NCBI GenBank assembly: GCA_011390935.1
Contig: JAABRL010000003.1
Coordinates: 105,608 to 169,607 of the forward strand
Source of the DNA: Gemmatimonas sp.
GTDB taxonomy: Bacteria > Gemmatimonadota > Gemmatimonadetes > Gemmatimonadales > Gemmatimonadaceae
Reading direction: 5' to 3'
DNA length: 64,000 nt
Below the pieces are notes generated by a model that saw only the letters and a list, made by a program, of their open reading frames with translations, did not search any database and was not told where the DNA came from. Of this stretch, positions 57,153-64,000 are shown in pieces. Made by a program: the position numbers and the translations under genes. The first letter of the stretch is position 1. Every line of letters starts with the position of its first letter.

Positions 57153-57277
57153 GGCGCCGGGACCGGGGCGGGGCCTCCGCGCCCAACCGCCGGCCGGACG
57201 CGCCGGGAGCGGCGCCGAGCGCCGCCCGGCTGCTGGCCGGCGGACGGCGCGTCGGTCCCCGCCCCGGTCCCGGCGCC
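57153..57277. repeat. GC hairpin element A with possible pseudoknot
   Basis: A perfect 21-bp outer helix (57153-57173 with 57257-57277). Inside are a 9-bp helix (57187-57195 with 57235-57243), an 8-bp helix (57197-57204 with 57246-57253) that crosses it, and a 7-bp hairpin with a CGA loop (57209-57215 with 57219-57225). Confidence 0.75.
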
Positions 57278-57421
57278 CACCGGGGGCGCGTAGGGCGGCC
57301 AGGGCGTTCGAGGCCGCCAAACCGCGCGGCCTGGGGTGTTCGTGCTGGCTAAGGGGACCGCGGCGCCCCACCGTCGGCCGCTCGGCGTGGCGACCCGTCC
57401 ACACCGCGCATCGACGCCGGT

Positions 57422-57553
57422 CGGCTCGGCCGGGGCGGGTGCCCCCACAGCGCGGCGTCTGCCGGTCAGCGCCGGGCGGCGCTTGCCGCCGCTCCCGGCG
57501 CGTCTCGGACCGGCAGTTGGCCGCGCGACGGGGGCACCCGCCCGGCCGAGCCG
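57422..57553. repeat. GC hairpin element B
   Basis: Nested helices: 24 bp with one bulged G (57422-57446 with 57530-57553), 7 bp (57450-57456 with 57520-57526), 9 bp (57459-57467 with 57508-57516), 8 bp (57469-57476 with 57494-57501) and a 5-bp tip. It shares CCGGGGCGGG and GCGCCGGG with element A at corresponding places. Confidence 0.75.
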
Positions 57554-57621
57554 CCACACCGCACGCCGCCACACCGCACGCGGATGAGCCGCCGCACCGT
57601 ACGTCCGCCGAAAAAAGCCAC

Positions 57622-57627
57622 TATCTT
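57622..57627 (+). promoter_or_regulatory. Candidate leuS -10 element with leaderless spacing
   Basis: TATCTT ends 6 nt before the leuS ATG, preceded by an A-tract in otherwise GC-only sequence. If used, the mRNA would start at or near the ATG and the hairpin block would not be in the transcript. Confidence 0.45.
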
Positions 57628-57633
57628 GCGGGG

Positions 57634-60099
57634 ATGGATACGAACGAACCCATCACGTACGACCCGCAGTCGGTCGAGACCAAGTGGCAGCGCCTGTGGC
57701 CCGAGCGCGGCACCAACCACGTGGACCTCGACCGCGCCGAGCGCCCGTTCTACGCGCTCATGATGTTCCCGTACCCGAGCGCCGAAGGGCTGCACGTCGG
57801 GAACCTCTTCGCCTTCACCGGCAGCGACATCTCCGCGCGCTTCCAGCGCCTGCAAGGCCACACGGTCTTCCAGCCGCTCGGCTACGACGCGTTCGGCATC
57901 CACTCCGAGAACTACGCGCTCAAGATCGGTGCGCACCCCATGGAGCTGACGCCCAAGAACGTCGGCAACTTCCAGCGCCAGCTCGAACGCGCCGGCCTCA
58001 TGGTCGATTGGCGCTACAAGGTGGATACCTCGCAGCGCGACTACTATCGGTGGACCCAGTGGGTGTTCCTGCAGCTGCACAAGCAGGGGCTCGCGTACAA
58101 GAAGGCCGCGGCCGTGAACTGGTGCCCGAGCTGCAAGACCGTGCTCGCCAACGAGCAGGTCGAAGGCGGCGCGTGCGAACGGTGCGGTACGGTGGTGGAG
58201 CAGCGCTTCCTCGAGCAGTGGTTCTTCCGCATCGGGCAGTATGCCGAACGGTTGCTCACCAACCTCGACACGCTCGACTGGTCGGAGGTGACGAAGAGTG
58301 CGCAGCGCAACTGGATCGGACGCAGCGAGGGCGCGGAAATCACCTTCTCCGTCGAGTCGCACGAAGAATCCGTGCGCGTGTTCACCACGCGTCCGGACAC
58401 CATCTTCGGCGCCACGTATCTCGTGCTTGCCCCCGAGCATCCGCTCGTCGAGGTGATCACCACGCCGGCGCATGTCGATGCGGTGCGTGCCTATCAGGAG
58501 CGCACCACCAAGCAGGATCTCGTCTCGCGCAAGTCGATTACCGAAAAGACCGGCGCGTTCACGGGGGCGTACGCCATCAATCCGGCCAGCGGTGTGCGCG
58601 TGCCGATCTGGATCGCCGACTACGTGCTCATGCAGTACGGCACTGGGGCGATCATGGCCGTGCCCGGGCATGACGAACGCGATTTCGAGTTTGCGCACGC
58701 GCTCGCCGATGCGTTCAAGAGCGAATGCGGCATGGACATCGCGCAGGTCGTGCCTCGCGTGGTGGCGGCGGGAGAACACACCGCCGACTCGCCGCTCGAG
58801 GCCGCGTACACCGACAGTCCTGCCGACGCGCATCTCGTGAACTCCGCGCACTTCGACGGCACGCCGGTCACCGAGGCCAAGGCCGCGGTTACCGAGTGGT
58901 TGCGCATGCGCGGGCACGCCGAGCCGGTCGTGAACTTCCGCTTGCACGATTGGTGTGTCTCTCGGCAGCGCTACTGGGGTCCCCCGATTCCCATCGTGTA
59001 CTGTGATGCGTGCGGGACCGTGCCGGTACCCGAGGAGCAGTTGCCGGTGGAGTTGCCGTACCTCGCCGACTTCAAGCCCGATGACTCCGGCGTGTCACCG
59101 CTCGCGCGAGATGCCGAGTGGTTCAACGTGCCGTGTCCCACGTGTGGCGGTGCGGCGCGTCGGGAAACCGACGTGTCGGACACGTTCCTCGACAGCGCGT
59201 GGTATTTCCTGCGCTATCCGAACGCGCTCCGACAGGATGTCGCGTTCGACCCGTCGATCACGTCGCGCTGGTTGCCGGTGAACTCGTACATCGGTGGCAA
59301 CGAACACGCCGTGCTGCACCTGCTGTACTCGCGCTTCGTCACGATGGCGCTCAAGGATGGCGGACATCTCGAGTTCGAAGAGCCGTTCACGCGTTTCCGT
59401 GCGCACGGCCTCATCATTCGAGACGGTGCGAAGATGTCGAAGACGAAGGGCAACGTCATCAATCCCGACGAATACGTGGCCGAGTGGGGTGCGGACTCGT
59501 TCCGCATGTATCTCATGTTCCTCGGCCCGTATCAGGAAGGGGGCGATTTCCGGTCGCAGGGCATCAGTGGCGTGCGTCGCTTTCTCGATCGCTTGTGGAC
59601 GGCGGTGCGTGATGCGGAGCGCGAGGGGGCGCCCGACGCCGATGTCATGCGCAAGTTGCACCAGACCATTCGCAAGGTTGGTGACGACACCGCCGCGCTC
59701 GCGTACAACACGGCGATCGCCGCCATGATGGAGTACATGAATGTGCTGCGTCGTGCGGAGCGTGTGTCGCACGTTGACGAAGTACTGCCGCTGGTGCAAC
59801 TCGTGGCACCGTTCGCGCCACATCTGGCCGAAGAGTGCTGGGAGCAGCTCGGACGTGACGGCAGCGTGTTCGATGCCGGCTGGCCGCAGTGGGATCCCGC
59901 GCTGCTCGAGGAGAGCACGATCGAGATCGCGGTGCAGGTGCAGGGCAAGACACGCGGGCGTGTGCATGTGGCGGCCGACGCCACGCAGGAGGACGTGGTG
60001 GCCGCGGCGATGGCCGATGACAGCATCGCGCGGTTCGTCACGGGTGTACCGAAAAAGATCATCTACGTGAAGGGCCGGTTGCTGAACATCGTGGTGTAA
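57634..60099 (+). CDS. leuS: Leucyl-tRNA synthetase
   Basis: 821 residues, class I synthetase charging tRNA-Leu. The HIGH-like motif is HVGN (54-57, in PSAEGLHVGNLFAF). Zinc-type cysteines lie in NWCPSCKTVL and CERCG. The editing domain (about 215-400) includes the TRPDTIFGATYL loop. KMSK is at 600-603 in GAKMSKTKGNVINPDEY. The C-terminal anticodon-binding part is present, ending IIYVKGRLLNIVV. Size is normal for bacterial LeuRS. The ATG at 57634 is clear from homology; upstream in-frame sequence is the hairpin block. Confidence 0.96.
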   Translation: MDTNEPITYDPQSVETKWQRLWPERGTNHVDLDRAERPFYALMMFPYPSAEGLHVGNLFAFTGSDISARFQRLQGHTVFQPLGYDAFGIHSENYALKIGAHPMELTPKNVGNFQRQLERAGLMVDWRYKVDTSQRDYYRWTQWVFLQLHKQGLAYKKAAAVNWCPSCKTVLANEQVEGGACERCGTVVEQRFLEQWFFRIGQYAERLLTNLDTLDWSEVTKSAQRNWIGRSEGAEITFSVESHEESVRVFTTRPDTIFGATYLVLAPEHPLVEVITTPAHVDAVRAYQERTTKQDLVSRKSITEKTGAFTGAYAINPASGVRVPIWIADYVLMQYGTGAIMAVPGHDERDFEFAHALADAFKSECGMDIAQVVPRVVAAGEHTADSPLEAAYTDSPADAHLVNSAHFDGTPVTEAKAAVTEWLRMRGHAEPVVNFRLHDWCVSRQRYWGPPIPIVYCDACGTVPVPEEQLPVELPYLADFKPDDSGVSPLARDAEWFNVPCPTCGGAARRETDVSDTFLDSAWYFLRYPNALRQDVAFDPSITSRWLPVNSYIGGNEHAVLHLLYSRFVTMALKDGGHLEFEEPFTRFRAHGLIIRDGAKMSKTKGNVINPDEYVAEWGADSFRMYLMFLGPYQEGGDFRSQGISGVRRFLDRLWTAVRDAEREGAPDADVMRKLHQTIRKVGDDTAALAYNTAIAAMMEYMNVLRRAERVSHVDEVLPLVQLVAPFAPHLAEECWEQLGRDGSVFDAGWPQWDPALLEESTIEIAVQVQGKTRGRVHVAADATQEDVVAAAMADDSIARFVTGVPKKIIYVKGRLLNIVV

Positions 60100-60153
60100 C
60101 GCCCGCGCGCGGATTGTCACCGACTGCAGCCGCACAGTGATCGGTGGCAACCC

Positions 60154-60220
60154 AATGCAGAACGGGTCGTGTCGAATCTCCGAACCTTCTTCGGAGCTTT
60201 CACATGACCCGTTCTGCATT
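60154..60220 (+). promoter_or_regulatory. Long inverted repeat spanning the start codon of the PDZ gene
   Basis: A perfect 15-bp outer stem (60154-60168 with 60206-60220), a partly mismatched middle and a perfect 7-bp inner stem (60178-60184 with 60190-60196) around a 5-nt loop. The ATG at 60204-60206 and its upstream GGAG lie in the 3' arm, so folding would hide the translation start. It could instead help end leuS transcription. Confidence 0.6.
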
Positions 60221-61160
60221 TCGCACATTGTTCGCCGCCGCCGTGCTGTGGCCGTTCACGCCACTGTGGACACTCGCCGACGCACAGCGACCGTCGATCG
60301 CCCCCACACCCGCGCCGCGCATTGCCGTCATGCCGCGGGGCGTGGCAACGATTACCGCATCGGCCACTCGCGCCAGCCTTGGCGTGGGGCTGCGCACCGG
60401 ATCGGGCGCGGACACGCTCGGTCTTGAGATCATGGACGTCACACCCGACGGGCCTGCGGCCAAGGCGGGACTCGTCAGTGGCATGCGGCTCGAAGCGATC
60501 AATGGCGTGTCGCTGCGTCTGTCAGCCATCGACGCCAACGATCCGCTCACCGCCGATGCCGGCTATCGTCGCCTGCAGCGTGCCATGGCCGATGTCGAGC
60601 CCGGTGACGTCGTGGAACTGCGCGTTGCCGATGGCACGTCGCGACGCACGGTCTCCGTGGCGACGATCTCCAGCGCAGAGCTGGCGCGCGCGCGCGCCGT
60701 GTCCGTGAGTACCAACGCTCGCGGCATGCGGGAGGCCATGGCCAACCGGGCGGCGCTAGGGATCGGCGTCTCCAGCAGTGGGAACGCCCGGGATACCCTC
60801 GGCGTGTTCATCACCTCGGTGACGACCCGGGGGCCGGCCGACTCGGCGGGTGTCATCGAGGGTGAGCGCATTGCCGCCGTGAACGGCGTGGATGTGCGCG
60901 TGCCCCGGGAGGACGTGGGCGACGGTCGGGCAGGCACGGCGCGAGTGAACCGACTCATGCGCACGATCGAAGCGCTGGCGCCCGGTGACCGGGTGACGCT
61001 GCGTGTGTTCGGGGGCGGACGGTTCCGGGACGTGCAGCTCACGGCGGCCAGCGCCTCGGAGTTGGGGGGCGGCAGCCTGATGATGCGCCTTCCCGGGCTC
61101 GAAGGCTCGGCCTGGCGGGATTTCGCTGACAACCAAACGGCCCGGTTTCGCGTTTATTGA
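60204..61160 (+). CDS. Exported protein with two PDZ domains
   Basis: 318 residues. Signal peptide (FRTLFAAAVLWPFTPLW, cleavage near ADAQR), then PDZ 1 (about 50-165, SLGVGLRTGSGADTLGLEI, DGPAAKAGLVSGMRLEAING) and PDZ 2 (about 185-290, ALGIGVSSSGNARDTLGVFI, GPADSAGVIEGERIAAVNG). There is no protease domain, so it is probably a periplasmic adaptor or scaffold. GGAG lies 8 nt before the ATG. The start codon is buried in an inverted repeat. A GTG at 60144 is an alternative start without a proper signal peptide. Confidence 0.8.
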   Translation: MTRSAFRTLFAAAVLWPFTPLWTLADAQRPSIAPTPAPRIAVMPRGVATITASATRASLGVGLRTGSGADTLGLEIMDVTPDGPAAKAGLVSGMRLEAINGVSLRLSAIDANDPLTADAGYRRLQRAMADVEPGDVVELRVADGTSRRTVSVATISSAELARARAVSVSTNARGMREAMANRAALGIGVSSSGNARDTLGVFITSVTTRGPADSAGVIEGERIAAVNGVDVRVPREDVGDGRAGTARVNRLMRTIEALAPGDRVTLRVFGGGRFRDVQLTAASASELGGGSLMMRLPGLEGSAWRDFADNQTARFRVY

Positions 61161-61166
61161 GGGTCA

Positions 61167-61188
61167 GCCCGCGGCGACCGTCGCGGGC
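61167..61188 (+). terminator. Hairpin between PDZ and RND genes
   Basis: A 7-bp stem (61167-61173 with 61182-61188) followed by CTTCCCTCT. Weak terminator or attenuator. Confidence 0.4.
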
Positions 61189-61208
61189 CTTCCCTCTGCC
61201 GTACCCCC

Positions 61209-62408
61209 ATGACCGATCGGACCCTGCGACCGGGCGTCGTGCGCGTGTGGACTGCGCGCCCCGCCTTGTCGGCGAGTGTTGTCGCGCTGCTGTTCGCCGC
61301 CTGCGCCGAACCCCCCCCACCAACGCGTCCCGCACCGGTGGTGGGGACGATCGCCGCGGAGCGTGGTTCCGTGCCGTACGTCGTCGTTGCCAACGGACAG
61401 GTCGAGCCCAACCGATTCGTGGCGGTGCAGCCGCAGGTGACCGGCATGCTCACCCGCGTGGCGTTCGCCGAGGGCGACGACGTGCGGCAGGGACAGGTGC
61501 TGTTCGAGATCGATGCGCGTCCGTTCCGCGCCGAGCTCGAACGCACCGAAGGGGTGCTCGCCCGCGATGAAGCACAGCTCTCGCGTGCGCGCACCGACTC
61601 GGCACGCTACGAGACGCTCGCCCGCGACGGGTACGTCACGCGCGAACAGTACGATCAGATTCAGGCCGACGTGCGGGCGCTCAGCGCAACGGTGGCCGCG
61701 GACCGTGCCGCCGTGGAGCGTGCGCAGTTCGATCTGTCGAACGCGACGGTGCGTGCGCCGATTTCCGGACGCACCGGCCAGCTCGCCTTTCGAGAAGGCA
61801 ACGTGGTGCGCGCGCTTGGCGATGCACCGCTGGTGACGATCAACGAAGTACGGCCGGTGCTCGTGCGCTTCGCCGTGCCGGAGACCGATTTCGCCGAGCT
61901 GCGCGCTCGCACCGGACTCGACAAGCCCTTGCCGGCCAAGGTGCGACCGTCGGTCGGCGATACCGCGCGTCGCATTGAGGGGGTGCTCGCGTTCGTGGAC
62001 AACAACATCGACCAGAGCACCGGTGCGGTGACGCTCAAGGTGCGCGTACCCAACGCCGATGGTGCCCTGTGGCCTGGTCAGTTCGTGCAGGTCTCCCTCG
62101 AGCTGGATGTCGAAGTGGATGCCGTCACGATTCCCGCGCAGGCCGTCGTGCAGGTGGCCGATGCATACTTCGTCTTCACGGTCACCGATGAGGGCAAGGC
62201 GCAACGCGTGCCGGTGAAGCTCGGACGGCAGGCAGGACAGCGCGTGCTCATCACGGAAGGACTCACTGGTGGTGAGCAGGTGATTGTGGATGGACAGCAG
62301 CGCATCGCCGACGGCATGACGGTGCAGCGCCGCGGCGGTGGCCCCGACGCGGCGGCCGCCACGGCCAAGCCCGCCGATACCACGCGTCGTACGGGAGGTG
62401 CCTCATGA
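61209..62408 (+). CDS. RND efflux periplasmic adaptor (membrane fusion protein)
   Basis: 399 residues. A lipoprotein signal (SVVALLFAACAEPPPP) is followed by the adaptor fold: lipoyl half-motif (GQVEPNRFVAVQPQVTGML), helical hairpin (EGVLARDEAQLSRARTDSARYETLA; only part cited: LARDEAQLSRARTD), second lipoyl half (ATVRAPISGRTGQLAFREGN) and beta-barrel/membrane-proximal domains. It would link an inner-membrane RND pump to an outer-membrane channel. Resembles MdtA/AcrA. The stop overlaps the ATG of the pump gene. Confidence 0.92.
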   Translation: MTDRTLRPGVVRVWTARPALSASVVALLFAACAEPPPPTRPAPVVGTIAAERGSVPYVVVANGQVEPNRFVAVQPQVTGMLTRVAFAEGDDVRQGQVLFEIDARPFRAELERTEGVLARDEAQLSRARTDSARYETLARDGYVTREQYDQIQADVRALSATVAADRAAVERAQFDLSNATVRAPISGRTGQLAFREGNVVRALGDAPLVTINEVRPVLVRFAVPETDFAELRARTGLDKPLPAKVRPSVGDTARRIEGVLAFVDNNIDQSTGAVTLKVRVPNADGALWPGQFVQVSLELDVEVDAVTIPAQAVVQVADAYFVFTVTDEGKAQRVPVKLGRQAGQRVLITEGLTGGEQVIVDGQQRIADGMTVQRRGGGPDAAAATAKPADTTRRTGGAS

Positions 62409-64000
62409 ATCTGAGCGGCCCGTGGATTCGTCGTCCGGTCATGACGACGCTGGTCATGCTGTCGTTGCTGGTGTTCGGCGCGTTCGCCTACCGCAACCTG
62501 CCGGTGAGCGATCTGCCCACGATCGACTATCCCACGATTTCGGTGAGCGCCAACCTGCCGGGCGCGAGCCCGGAGGTCATGGCCTCGACCGTGGCGACGC
62601 CGCTGGAGCAGGCGTTTGCCACGATTCCCGGCATCGAAGACATCACGTCGCAGAGCACGCAGGGCGCGACGAACATCAACCTGCAGTTTGCGCTCTCGCG
62701 TGACCTCGATGGGGCGGCCAACGATGTGCAGGCCGCGATCGCTGGTGCGCTGCGCAACCTGCCGGAAGGCATTCAGCCGCCCACGTATCGCAAGTCCAAC
62801 TCGGACGCGACGCCGATTCTGATCATCAGCATGAACTCCGATCAGCTGTCGCGGACGGAGCTCAACGAGTGGGCCGAGACCTTCCTCGCGCAACGGCTGT
62901 CCACGATTGAAGGCGTGGCGCAGGTGCAGGTGTACGGCTCGGCGAAGTTCGCGGTGCGCATTCAGCTCGATCCGGGGGCGATGGCCACGCGCGGCATCGG
63001 CATCGATGAAGTCCAGGCCGCGGTCTCCAACGGCAACTCGGCGCTGCCCGCCGGTGTGCTCATGGGACCGAATCAGGCGTTCACCGTGCAGGCCACGGGG
63101 CAGCTCACGAGTGCCGCCGAGTTCCGGCAGCTCATCGTGGCGTATCGCAACGGCGCGCCGGTGCGTCTGGGCGATCTCGGGCTGGTGGTGGACGATGTGC
63201 AGAACAACCGTGTATCGAGCCAGGTGAACGGGCGAGGCAACATCGCGCTCGCGATCATTCGACAGCCCGGCACGAACACCGTGGCCGTGGCGCAGGCGGT
63301 GAAGGCCACGATCGAGGAGCTCAAGCCGCAGCTGCCTGCATCGATTCAGTTCCTGCCGCTGTTCGATCGCGCCGTCACCATCGAAGAGTCGGTGCACGAC
63401 GTGCAGTTCACGCTCGTGCTCACGCTCGGGCTGGTGGTGCTGGTGATCTTCCTGTTTCTCCGCAACACGCGCGCCACCTCGATTCCGTCGCTGGCGCTGC
63501 CGTTTTCGATCGTGGGCACCTTCGGCGTGATGTGGATGCTCGGCTACTCGCTGAACAACCTCACGCTGATGGCGCTGACGCTCTCCGTGGGTTTCGTGGT
63601 GGACGATGCGATCGTGATGCTCGAGAACATCGTGCGCCATCTGGAGATGGGGAAGCCGCCCATGCAGGCGGCGCTCGATGGCTCCAAGGAGATCAGCTTC
63701 ACGATTCTGTCCATCACGCTCTCGTTGGTGGCGGTGTTCATCCCGATCATGTTCATGCCGGGACTCGTGGGCCGCCTCTTTCAGGAGTTCGCCGTCACGA
63801 TTGGTGTGGCCATTCTCGTGTCCGGCTTCGTGTCGCTCACGCTGACGCCGATGCTGTGCGCGCGCTGGCTCAAGGGCGACGAAGGGCACGCGAGCACCGA
63901 GGGCAAGTGGCGTTCTGTCGAGCGCGTGTATCAGGCCGGAGAAAACGGCTACGTGCGTTCGCTCGGTTGGGTGATGCAGCATCGCCCGGCCACCATGGCG
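62405..64000 (+). CDS. RND-type efflux transporter (AcrB/MdtB family), truncated by window edge
   Basis: 532 N-terminal residues are visible. TM1 (RRPVMTTLVMLSLLVFGAFAYR), then porter domain with LPTIDYPTISVSANLPGASPE and QSTQGATNINLQF. TM2-6 begin near residue 335 (FTLVLTLGLVVLVIFLFLRN). The proton-relay motif GFVVDDAIVMLENIVRH (Asp-Asp pair) is intact, so an active drug/proton antiporter is expected. NLPVSDLPTIDYP is commonest in the MdtB/MdtC subgroup. ATGA overlap with the adaptor. The C-terminal half lies outside. Confidence 0.94.
   Translation, partial: MNLSGPWIRRPVMTTLVMLSLLVFGAFAYRNLPVSDLPTIDYPTISVSANLPGASPEVMASTVATPLEQAFATIPGIEDITSQSTQGATNINLQFALSRDLDGAANDVQAAIAGALRNLPEGIQPPTYRKSNSDATPILIISMNSDQLSRTELNEWAETFLAQRLSTIEGVAQVQVYGSAKFAVRIQLDPGAMATRGIGIDEVQAAVSNGNSALPAGVLMGPNQAFTVQATGQLTSAAEFRQLIVAYRNGAPVRLGDLGLVVDDVQNNRVSSQVNGRGNIALAIIRQPGTNTVAVAQAVKATIEELKPQLPASIQFLPLFDRAVTIEESVHDVQFTLVLTLGLVVLVIFLFLRNTRATSIPSLALPFSIVGTFGVMWMLGYSLNNLTLMALTLSVGFVVDDAIVMLENIVRHLEMGKPPMQAALDGSKEISFTILSITLSLVAVFIPIMFMPGLVGRLFQEFAVTIGVAILVSGFVSLTLTPMLCARWLKGDEGHASTEGKWRSVERVYQAGENGYVRSLGWVMQHRPATMA

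Larger units (their letters stand above)
57100..57633 (+). other. 534-bp extremely GC-rich intergenic block with nested hairpins upstream of leuS
   Basis: The open frames through this block result from near absence of A and T and do not look like protein. It contains two large hairpin elements (57153-57277 and 57422-57553) and smaller stems between them: GGCGGCC 57294-57300 with GGCCGCC 57312-57318, and CGGCGT 57383-57388 with ACGCCG 57414-57419. AT-rich sequence reappears only at the leuS promoter (AAAAAA, TATCTT). Confidence 0.7.

Noticed and set aside
57150-57555. Integron attC sites
   Set aside because: No integrase, no gene cassettes and no conserved R'/R'' core ends (GTTRRRY) were seen.
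57121-57633. In-frame N-terminal extension of leuS by about 170 residues
   Set aside because: Open only because the block has almost no A or T. The extension is Arg/Gly/Pro-rich noise; LeuRS homology starts at MDTNEPITYD, and a -10 element lies just before that ATG.
57100-57633. T-box riboswitch controlling leuS
   Set aside because: No T-box core sequence, specifier loop or antiterminator was found, and the block is far more GC-rich and symmetrical than a T-box.

Overview
The window is high-GC bacterial chromosome, densely coding. Gene content suggests an aerobic, diderm, heterotrophic bacterium, most consistent with Gemmatimonadota (Gemmatimonas-like). The pointers are a caa3-type cytochrome oxidase operon, a PEP-CTERM protein, many lipoproteins, a BLUF photoreceptor, a squalene/phytoene synthase and an RND pump. 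No rRNA or other phylogenetic marker was compared, so the assignment is inference. I see no prophage, IS transposase, tRNA, rRNA or CRISPR array.

Layout. 1-13.5 kb: edge-truncated FAD oxidase; squalene/phytoene synthase; a PEP-CTERM protein behind a near-consensus sigma-54 promoter; a membrane protein and a lipoprotein; an isopropylmalate/isocitrate dehydrogenase family enzyme; a minus-strand run with an RNase HI homologue lacking two catalytic acids, an M20 peptidase and a GHMP sugar kinase; a phasin/H1-like protein; a CoA-transferase; and an ECF sigma factor with its probable anti-sigma partner. 13.6-17.1 kb: lpd and sucB, separated by copies of a 160-bp palindromic element. 17.2-19 kb: an alcohol dehydrogenase family gene and small proteins. 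19.1-26.3 kb: a complete chemosensory operon (cheA-cheW-mcp-cheY-cheB-cheR), divergent from a BLUF photoreceptor gene. 27-36.9 kb: a channel-like membrane protein, gyrA, two lipoproteins, threonine dehydratase coupled to a REC-GAF-GGDEF protein. 37-41 kb: a saccharopine-dehydrogenase-family gene and a binding-protein/chemoreceptor pair. 41.2-46.4 kb: cytochrome c oxidase subunits II-I-III-IV and CtaG. 46.4-57.1 kb: membrane proteins, a DacB-type peptidase, a large Ig-like/propeller lipoprotein, an aspartase fused to a cyclic-nucleotide-binding-like domain, and a divergent Tat-exported asparaginase-family enzyme. 57.1-64 kb: a 530-bp extremely GC-rich block of nested hairpins, leuS, a PDZ protein and an RND efflux pair running off the end.

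Functional themes. Energy metabolism: 2-oxoglutarate dehydrogenase E2/E3 and the terminal oxidase. Signalling: one soluble and one membrane chemoreceptor, a hybrid CheA-REC, BLUF and a diguanylate cyclase. Amino-acid catabolism: aspartase, asparaginase family, threonine dehydratase.

The most unusual items are non-coding. One is the pair of GC-rich hairpin elements, one with a possible pseudoknot, upstream of leuS. Another is a 160-bp palindromic repeat family with 50-bp arms and a constant 61-nt centre, found in three copies at two loci. A third is a long inverted repeat that buries the start codon of the PDZ gene. The oddest proteins are the cNMP-domain/aspartase fusion and the RNase HI homologue with Glu-to-Ala and Asp-to-Asn changes at catalytic positions.
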